Assembly: GCF_017808105.1 (NCBI RefSeq)
Contig: NZ_JADBHF010000002.1
Span: 62,001-126,000, forward strand
Direction of reading: 5' to 3'
Origin: Brevibacterium renqingii
GTDB taxonomy: Bacteria > Actinomycetota > Actinomycetes > Actinomycetales > Brevibacteriaceae
DNA: 64,000 nucleotides
The position numbers and the translations under genes are program-made. Below are positions 59,567-64,000 of the stretch, in pieces. The notes beneath the pieces are model-generated. The model saw only the letters and a list, made by a program, of their open reading frames with translations, searched no databases and was not told the DNA's origin. How positions within the stretch are numbered: the first letter of the stretch is position 1; each line of letters begins with the position of its first letter.

Positions 59567-60001
59567 ATGAGCACACAGGACACTTCGATTGCCGGCGTCT
59601 CCATGGAGGGCTCGAGTCGGTTCGTCCACGCCATCGGATTCACTGTCGATGAGGTCACGACCACCTCGGTGCGGGGGCATGCCGAACTCGGTGAGGACCA
59701 CCACACCCCATGGGGCGTCGTCCACGGCGGCGTCTACACTTCCATCGTCGAAAGCGCCGCCAGCATCGGCGGCAGCTTCGCCGTGGCCGAATCCGGGCAG
59801 TTCGCCGTCGGCGTCCACAACGCGACCGACTTCCTCCGCCCCAGCACGGGCGCCCGGGTCGACGTCGCAGCGAGCGCCTTGCACCAGGGGCGGACCCAGC
59901 AGCTGTGGGAAGTCGTCATCAGCGATTCGGCCACGGGCAAGCAGCTCTCCCGCGGTCAGCTGCGCCTGCAGAACGTCCCCCTGCCCAGCGCCGGGGAGTA
60001 G
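59567..60001 (+). CDS. PaaI-like hotdog thioesterase
   Basis: The 144-residue product contains DHHTPWGVVHGGVYTSIVES, AVGVHNATDFLRPSTGARVD and LWEVVISDSATGKQLSRGQL, the PaaI/YdiI hotdog pattern with the HGG motif. It probably hydrolyses aryl- or acyl-CoA thioesters. It converges with the acyl-CoA synthetase gene at 60072, and the pair could act on the same CoA esters. Confidence 0.87.
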   Translation: MSTQDTSIAGVSMEGSSRFVHAIGFTVDEVTTTSVRGHAELGEDHHTPWGVVHGGVYTSIVESAASIGGSFAVAESGQFAVGVHNATDFLRPSTGARVDVAASALHQGRTQQLWEVVISDSATGKQLSRGQLRLQNVPLPSAGE

Positions 60002-60071
60002 CCGGTAGGCCGGCAAGGCCGGGCAGCACCGACCTCGCCGGCCAGAGCTGCCTGTCCTGGGCCGGCGGGGT

Positions 60072-61673
60072 CTATCCCTGCGCCCGCTCCCGCAGTGCGT
60101 TCTTACGGATCTTTCCGGTCGAGGTCGTCGGGAGGGCATCGACGAACTCGACGGCGCTCGGTGCCTTGTAGGACGCGATGCGGGTCTTGACGAACGCGAT
60201 GAGCCCGGCTTCGTCCACCTCGGCGCCGGATCTGAGCACGACGTAGGCCAGCGGCCGCTGGCCCCACTTCTCATCGGGCACGCCCACGACGGCCGCCTCG
60301 GCGACGCTGTCATGGGCGACGATCGCCTGTTCGACCTCGATCGTCGAGATGTTCTCGCCTCCGGAGATGACGATGTCCTTGGCCCGGTCGAGGATCTGCA
60401 CATAGCCGTCCGGGTGCATCACGGCGAGATCGCCGGTGTGGAACCAGCCGCCGCGGAAGGCCTCGGCAGTGGCGTCCGGGGCGCCCAGATAGCCCTTCAT
60501 GACGTTGTTGCCGCGCATGACGATCTCGCCCATCGTCGTCCCATCGCGCGGAACGTCGTTGAGCACATCATCGTCGCGCAGTTCGACCACGCGCATGCGG
60601 TCAGCGCTGATCATGCCGATCCCCTGCCGCGATTTCAGGGCCGAGCGCTCGTCGACGGGCAGGCCGACCCAGTCGGGCTGCGGTTCGCATGAGGAGTAGG
60701 GTCCGTAGGATTCGGTCAGCCCGTACACGTGGATGACCTCGATGCCGAGGTCTTCGAGCAGAGCGATCGTCGTCGGCGAGGGCGGAGCTCCGGCGGTCGT
60801 GATCGACAGCGCGCCGTCCATGTCGTGGGCTTCCTTGGCCCCGGCGATGGTGTTGAGCACGACCGGGGCGCCGGCCATGCGGGTGACGTTCTCGTCGTCG
60901 ATGAGCCGCCAGGCCTCGGTGCCGCGCACGGCCCGGATGCACACGTGCGTGCCCGAGACCGCGGTCAGCGCCCAGGTCGTGCACCAGCCGTTGCAGTGGA
61001 ACATCGGCAGCGTCCACAGGCAGCGGGTGAGCGGGGCGAAGTCCTGGGTGATGACCTCCCCGAGCGAATTGAGGTAGGCGCCGCGGTGAGTGTACATGAC
61101 GCCCTTCGGCCGGCCGGTGGTGCCCGAGGTGTAGTTGACGGTGATCGTCGCGGTTTCGTCCTCGACTTCCCACACCCGCGGACTCTCCGGCGCCGAGGCG
61201 GTCCAGTCGTCATAGGCTTCGATCCGACCATCCGTCGAGTTCAGCTCGCCCGGTGCTCCGTCTTCGTCCGGGTGGACGACGATGGCTTCGACTCCGCTCG
61301 CTGCCCCGGCGTCGACGACGGGCTGCAGAAGCCCCGCATCGCCGAAGAGGAACTTCACCTCGCTGTGGCCGAGGATGTAGTCGACCTCCGGAGGGGCCAG
61401 GCGGGTGTTGAGCATGACGAGGACACCACCGGCCAGCGGCACCGCGTAGTGAGCGATGAGCGCCTCGGCGCTGTTGGGCGCGAGCACGGCCACGGTGTCA
61501 CCGTCGGAGAGTCCGCGGCGTTTGAGCCCTTCAGCCAGGCGCTGGACGGTGTCGGCCATCTGCCGGTAGGTGAAGCGCCGGGGCCCGTCGATGATCGCCT
61601 CACGTTCGGGGTGGGCTTCGAGGGACCTCTCGAGGAAGCGCAGAGGTGTCAGGGCGGTGTCCAGTCCGGACAT
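60072..61673 (-). CDS. AMP-binding acyl-CoA synthetase
   Basis: GAGGAG lies 7 nt before the ATG at 61673, giving 533 residues. YTSGTTGRPKGVMYTHRGAY is the ATP-binding loop, HVYGLTESYGP the substrate region, and GDLAVMHPDGYVQILDRAKD and LPTTSTGKIRKNALRERA the C-terminal hinge and catalytic Lys. The family makes CoA thioesters of fatty or aromatic acids. The chain preference is not clear. Confidence 0.92.
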   Translation of the reverse strand: MSGLDTALTPLRFLERSLEAHPEREAIIDGPRRFTYRQMADTVQRLAEGLKRRGLSDGDTVAVLAPNSAEALIAHYAVPLAGGVLVMLNTRLAPPEVDYILGHSEVKFLFGDAGLLQPVVDAGAASGVEAIVVHPDEDGAPGELNSTDGRIEAYDDWTASAPESPRVWEVEDETATITVNYTSGTTGRPKGVMYTHRGAYLNSLGEVITQDFAPLTRCLWTLPMFHCNGWCTTWALTAVSGTHVCIRAVRGTEAWRLIDDENVTRMAGAPVVLNTIAGAKEAHDMDGALSITTAGAPPSPTTIALLEDLGIEVIHVYGLTESYGPYSSCEPQPDWVGLPVDERSALKSRQGIGMISADRMRVVELRDDDVLNDVPRDGTTMGEIVMRGNNVMKGYLGAPDATAEAFRGGWFHTGDLAVMHPDGYVQILDRAKDIVISGGENISTIEVEQAIVAHDSVAEAAVVGVPDEKWGQRPLAYVVLRSGAEVDEAGLIAFVKTRIASYKAPSAVEFVDALPTTSTGKIRKNALRERAQG

Positions 61674-61858
61674 GGTCGGTCTCCTCATCGTCGGCGATAC
61701 AGGCTGAGCCCCTGACGGCAGCGGAGCGTCAGAGCAACGGGTCAGCACTCAGATTACCGAGCCGTTGAGATCCAGCACACACCGGGGAGCCTCCGCGAGG
61801 GGATGGCTGCTCTGCGGTCAGGTGGGGCCTTCAGCGAGCGGCCGGTCGGTGCTGGCGA

Positions 61859-62923
61859 CTATTCGCAGCCGATCCCGTCTCCGTCACGGTCGAGGTGCCT
61901 GCCATATCCCGGATCGCCTTCGCGGACCGGTGCGGCGCCGGCCTCTCGCGCGGCGGTGCAGTTCTTGAAATACGTCGAACCGGAGGAGCGTTCGGACTTC
62001 GATTCCGCCGGCTTCTTCGTCTCCTGTTCCGTGGTGACATTGTCGCCGTCGCCGGGGCCGGGCCAGGAGACGTCGTCTGCGAACGCCGGCTGCTCGTCGC
62101 AGGAGGAGAGCACACGTTCCATCGCCGATTTCTCCGCCTTGACGACCCACAGCTCGTACTTGTGCTTGATCGCGATCTGGCGAGCCACGTACTCACAGCG
62201 GTAAGCCTTGTGCGGCGGCAGCCAGGTCGCGGCGTCTGCGTCGCCCTTCTGCCGGTTGAGGCTCGAGCTCACAGCGAGGAGGTTGAGCGGATCGTTGCCG
62301 AATTCCCTGAGGGTCTCCTCGTCGAACTTCGCCGCCCCGGTCTGCCATGCGTTCGAGCGGGCGACGATGTGGTCGATGTCGATGTTGTTCGGGCTCCGGT
62401 CGAAGGCGTAGCTCTCGCCCTTGTATTCGTCGTCGAGGGCACCGGCGATGACGACGCACCCCTTGGTGCCGGCCTTGAGGGTGATGTCGGTCAGATCGCG
62501 GCGGAGCACATCGTTGCGGGTGTCGCAGCCGTTGTGGTCGGCATCAGAGCGCCATTTGAACAGGTCCGCATCGTAGCCGGTCTTCGGTGCGCGCCCTTTG
62601 ACGGCGAGCTCGTCGAGCATCGCCATTGCCGTGCCCGTCGCCGAGCCGCCGGCGCGTCCCACATCTTCGCTGTCCTCGGTGCCCGTGCCGTCTTCGCCCT
62701 CGTCGACGGCCGCCTCGGCGTCTTCGGCCGGACCGGAACCCTGGGTCTCCTGCGGTGTCGGGTCCTCCTCCGTCGACCACGAGACGTCATCTCCCCCGGC
62801 GTTCGCATCGCTTCCCTCGGCACATCCGGCCAGAAGGGCGATGGTCAGGAGGCTGACGAGCGCGAGGAGAACGCGAGCGGATAGGCGCGTCGAGGCGAGG
62901 TCAGAGGGGGAAGAGAAGTGCAT
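61859..62923 (-). CDS. secreted HNH/DUF1524 nuclease-like lipoprotein with Excalibur domain
   Basis: The 354-residue product has a lipobox (IALLAGCAEG), an acidic linker, an HNH/DUF1524 domain (NNIDIDHIVARSNAWQTGAA, FGNDPLNLLAVSSSLNRQKG, residues about 190-260) and an Excalibur calcium-binding domain at the end (TYFKNCTAAREAG, DRDGDGIGCE). It is thus a likely membrane-anchored extracellular nuclease. DUF1524/Excalibur lipoproteins are common in actinobacteria. The start is ATG 62923; the Shine-Dalgarno is weak. Confidence 0.86.
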   Translation of the reverse strand: MHFSSPSDLASTRLSARVLLALVSLLTIALLAGCAEGSDANAGGDDVSWSTEEDPTPQETQGSGPAEDAEAAVDEGEDGTGTEDSEDVGRAGGSATGTAMAMLDELAVKGRAPKTGYDADLFKWRSDADHNGCDTRNDVLRRDLTDITLKAGTKGCVVIAGALDDEYKGESYAFDRSPNNIDIDHIVARSNAWQTGAAKFDEETLREFGNDPLNLLAVSSSLNRQKGDADAATWLPPHKAYRCEYVARQIAIKHKYELWVVKAEKSAMERVLSSCDEQPAFADDVSWPGPGDGDNVTTEQETKKPAESKSERSSGSTYFKNCTAAREAGAAPVREGDPGYGRHLDRDGDGIGCE

Positions 62924-63165
62924 CGGGTTCCCGTCGTGATGTTCGGAGCCAGGCGGCAGGTGGAGTATGAACACGGTCGTGGATCGAGGTCGGCCCAGTT
63001 GCCGACTCCCGATCCACCTGGACGATCTTAGACCCGCAGTGCACCGGCGACGCCATTCACGCGGACGAAGTGATCGATTCGTTACGTCACGCGGTCGTGG
63101 CCGCCGGCGGGGTGAAGGGGCATGATGGGAGGGGACGATGACCGACCTCGGCGAGGGGAGGAACG

Positions 63166-63846
63166 ATGCGCCACGATGAGGAGCGCCCACGCTCCAGCCG
63201 ATTCGTCGCCGAGGCAGCCGTGCCCGGGCACTGGACGCAGGTGCTCGCGGAGATGCGAGCGAACGTGTTCACCCACCTCACCCTCGAGGAGGTGCGCGCC
63301 GAGGCGGTTCATGTGCTCGTCGTCGCCCCCTCTCCCGACGTCGCCCGAGCGTGCTTCGGCGAACTGCTCGAAGGCTTCACGTCGCGGTCTGACGAACGGG
63401 CCGATGTCGAGGCAGCAGGGTCAGTGGCCGGGGCGGATGCCGACGTGCCTTCGGTCGAGGTCATCGGACTCGAGGAGCTCGTGCCGGCACGCGTCCCCGC
63501 GGGGACGTGGGTGTTCCTGCCGCACCGACAGGACGGATGGACCGAGCTCGAGGAGGCCTCGGAGCGGCTGCGCCGAGCCCTCGTGAAGGAGAACTCCGAC
63601 CGCGAGGCCGACGAGAGACTCACGCTCATCGAATTCGGGATCAACATGTGGCTGTGGGCCGAACCGCCCTCGAGCGGCGGCGACCCCGTCTGCCATGCCG
63701 GCGAACTCATCAGCTGGGAGAGCGCGTGGGCGCTGGGACCGGCGGATGGCTGCGATCCGGGTGCGGCCGGCGATTCGGCATCCGCTCGCCCGCCGATCTA
63801 CTTCGGCCTGCCGCCGGTGCTGCGGAAACGGCGCTGGGACGGCTGA
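63166..63846 (+). CDS. hypothetical protein
   Basis: GGAGG is 4 nt before the ATG. The 226-residue product has a mixed alpha/beta look: HWTQVLAEMRANVFTHLTLE, EEVRAEAVHVLVVAPSPDVA, FGELLEGFTSRSDERADVEA and FGINMWLWAEPPSSGG. It has no membrane segments. I recognise no family. It is a probable real gene because of codon pattern and the ribosome-binding site. Confidence 0.6.
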   Translation: MRHDEERPRSSRFVAEAAVPGHWTQVLAEMRANVFTHLTLEEVRAEAVHVLVVAPSPDVARACFGELLEGFTSRSDERADVEAAGSVAGADADVPSVEVIGLEELVPARVPAGTWVFLPHRQDGWTELEEASERLRRALVKENSDREADERLTLIEFGINMWLWAEPPSSGGDPVCHAGELISWESAWALGPADGCDPGAAGDSASARPPIYFGLPPVLRKRRWDG

Positions 63847-63863
63847 GACGGGCCGCGCGTCAT

Positions 63864-63931
63864 CGAGGGGACCACTTCGCGTCGAGAGGACTCCTCACAA
63901 TCGGTCCCGTCGACGCGAAGTGGTCCCCTCG
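63864..63931. repeat. long inverted repeat with nested hairpin
   Basis: CGAGGGGACCACTTCG with GCGTCGA pairs with its exact complement at 63910-63931 (22-bp arms), separated by 24 nt. The spacer contains GAGGA-C-TCCTC, a nested hairpin. It starts 18 nt after the gene stop and could be a terminator or a small repetitive palindromic element of the genome. Confidence 0.7.
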
Positions 63932-63958
63932 GCGGGCACGAGCAGGCAATGACCGGCG

Positions 63959-64000
63959 TCATGCCACCGCGACGACGACCCCGGCGGTGATGAGCAGGAT
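63959..64000 (-). CDS. C-terminal end of a membrane protein (partial)
   Basis: The minus-strand frame reads ILLITAGVVVAVA and then TGA (63961-63959), running off the window edge. A hydrophobic C-terminus fits the last membrane segment of a transporter or permease. It is too short to identify. Confidence 0.4.
   Translation of the reverse strand: MLLITAGVVVAVA

Noticed and set aside
60008..60043. A possible terminator (GGCCGGC and GCCGGCC) between the thioesterase and synthetase genes.
   Set aside because: The stem has only 7 bp with a long loop, too weak to call at this GC content.
1..64000. CRISPR array, prophage, insertion sequence, rRNA or tRNA genes.
   Set aside because: I saw no regularly spaced repeats, transposase or integrase genes, and recognised no RNA gene; a tRNA search tool would be decisive and was not available.

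Overview
This 64 kb window is high-GC, densely coded bacterial chromosome. Actinobacterial families dominate: an actinomycete-type gas vesicle operon, a DUF4235 protein, BlaI/M56 pairs and gvpY/gvpZ-like genes. From recalled gene content I infer Micrococcales, most likely Brevibacterium or a relative; I could not test this. I saw no rRNA, tRNA, insertion sequence, prophage or CRISPR array.

Region 1 (1-9.8 kb) looks like stress and metal housekeeping. It starts with a coupled operon of a lipoprotein, a non-canonical Nramp-like transporter and two PRC-barrel proteins (the last cut by the window edge). A type IB topoisomerase, small conserved proteins, a CBS-pair protein, a zinc alcohol dehydrogenase, a large KatE-type catalase and a CDF cation exporter follow.

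Region 2 (9.9-18.3 kb) is one leftward gas vesicle operon of eleven genes, most joined by overlapping stop and start codons. The order is gvpY-like, SRPBCC (gvpZ-like), gvpA, gvpF, gvpG, gvpO, a GvpJ-like protein with a zinc ribbon, a GvpJ/GvpS-like protein with two PH/GRAM-like segments, gvpK, gvpL, and an unexpected terminal gene that fuses a short-chain dehydrogenase to a helical domain. Several products carry long charged tails. Three adjacent perfect inverted repeats lie upstream.

Region 3 (18.3-32.8 kb) holds metabolic and stress genes: a YbdK-type ligase, an MFS transporter with a soluble tail, a trehalose-phosphate-synthase-like enzyme lacking key residues, a molybdopterin oxidoreductase with a coupled partner, an FMN-binding glutamate-synthase-like protein, an FAD oxidoreductase, an SDR, a YflT-like stress protein and HdeD.

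Region 4 (32.8-39.7 kb) is the most system-like accessory locus. A leftward operon (CxxC membrane protein, BlaI-type repressor, M56 protease) is divergent from two rightward modules. These encode two membrane-anchored DsbA-like thioredoxins, a CcdA-like membrane protein and two paralogous propeller-like lipoproteins. Two tandem TACTA-N7-TAGTA dyads sit in the divergent promoter, and a third copy lies inside a perfect palindrome before the second module. This suggests a BlaI-controlled extracytoplasmic thiol-redox regulon.

Region 5 (39.7-64 kb) includes an MFS protein, a baeRF-type protein, FdhD and MogA/MoaB (possible maturation factors for the molybdoenzyme), a P450, an FtsW-like protein, a MarR-linked flavin operon, a ChaA-like antiporter, and an amide/peptide catabolic operon with a divergent LysR gene and a perfect 27-bp dyad. 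The symporter gene of that operon has an in-frame TGA. A PaaI-like thioesterase, an acyl-CoA synthetase, an HNH/Excalibur lipoprotein and a long inverted repeat close the window.
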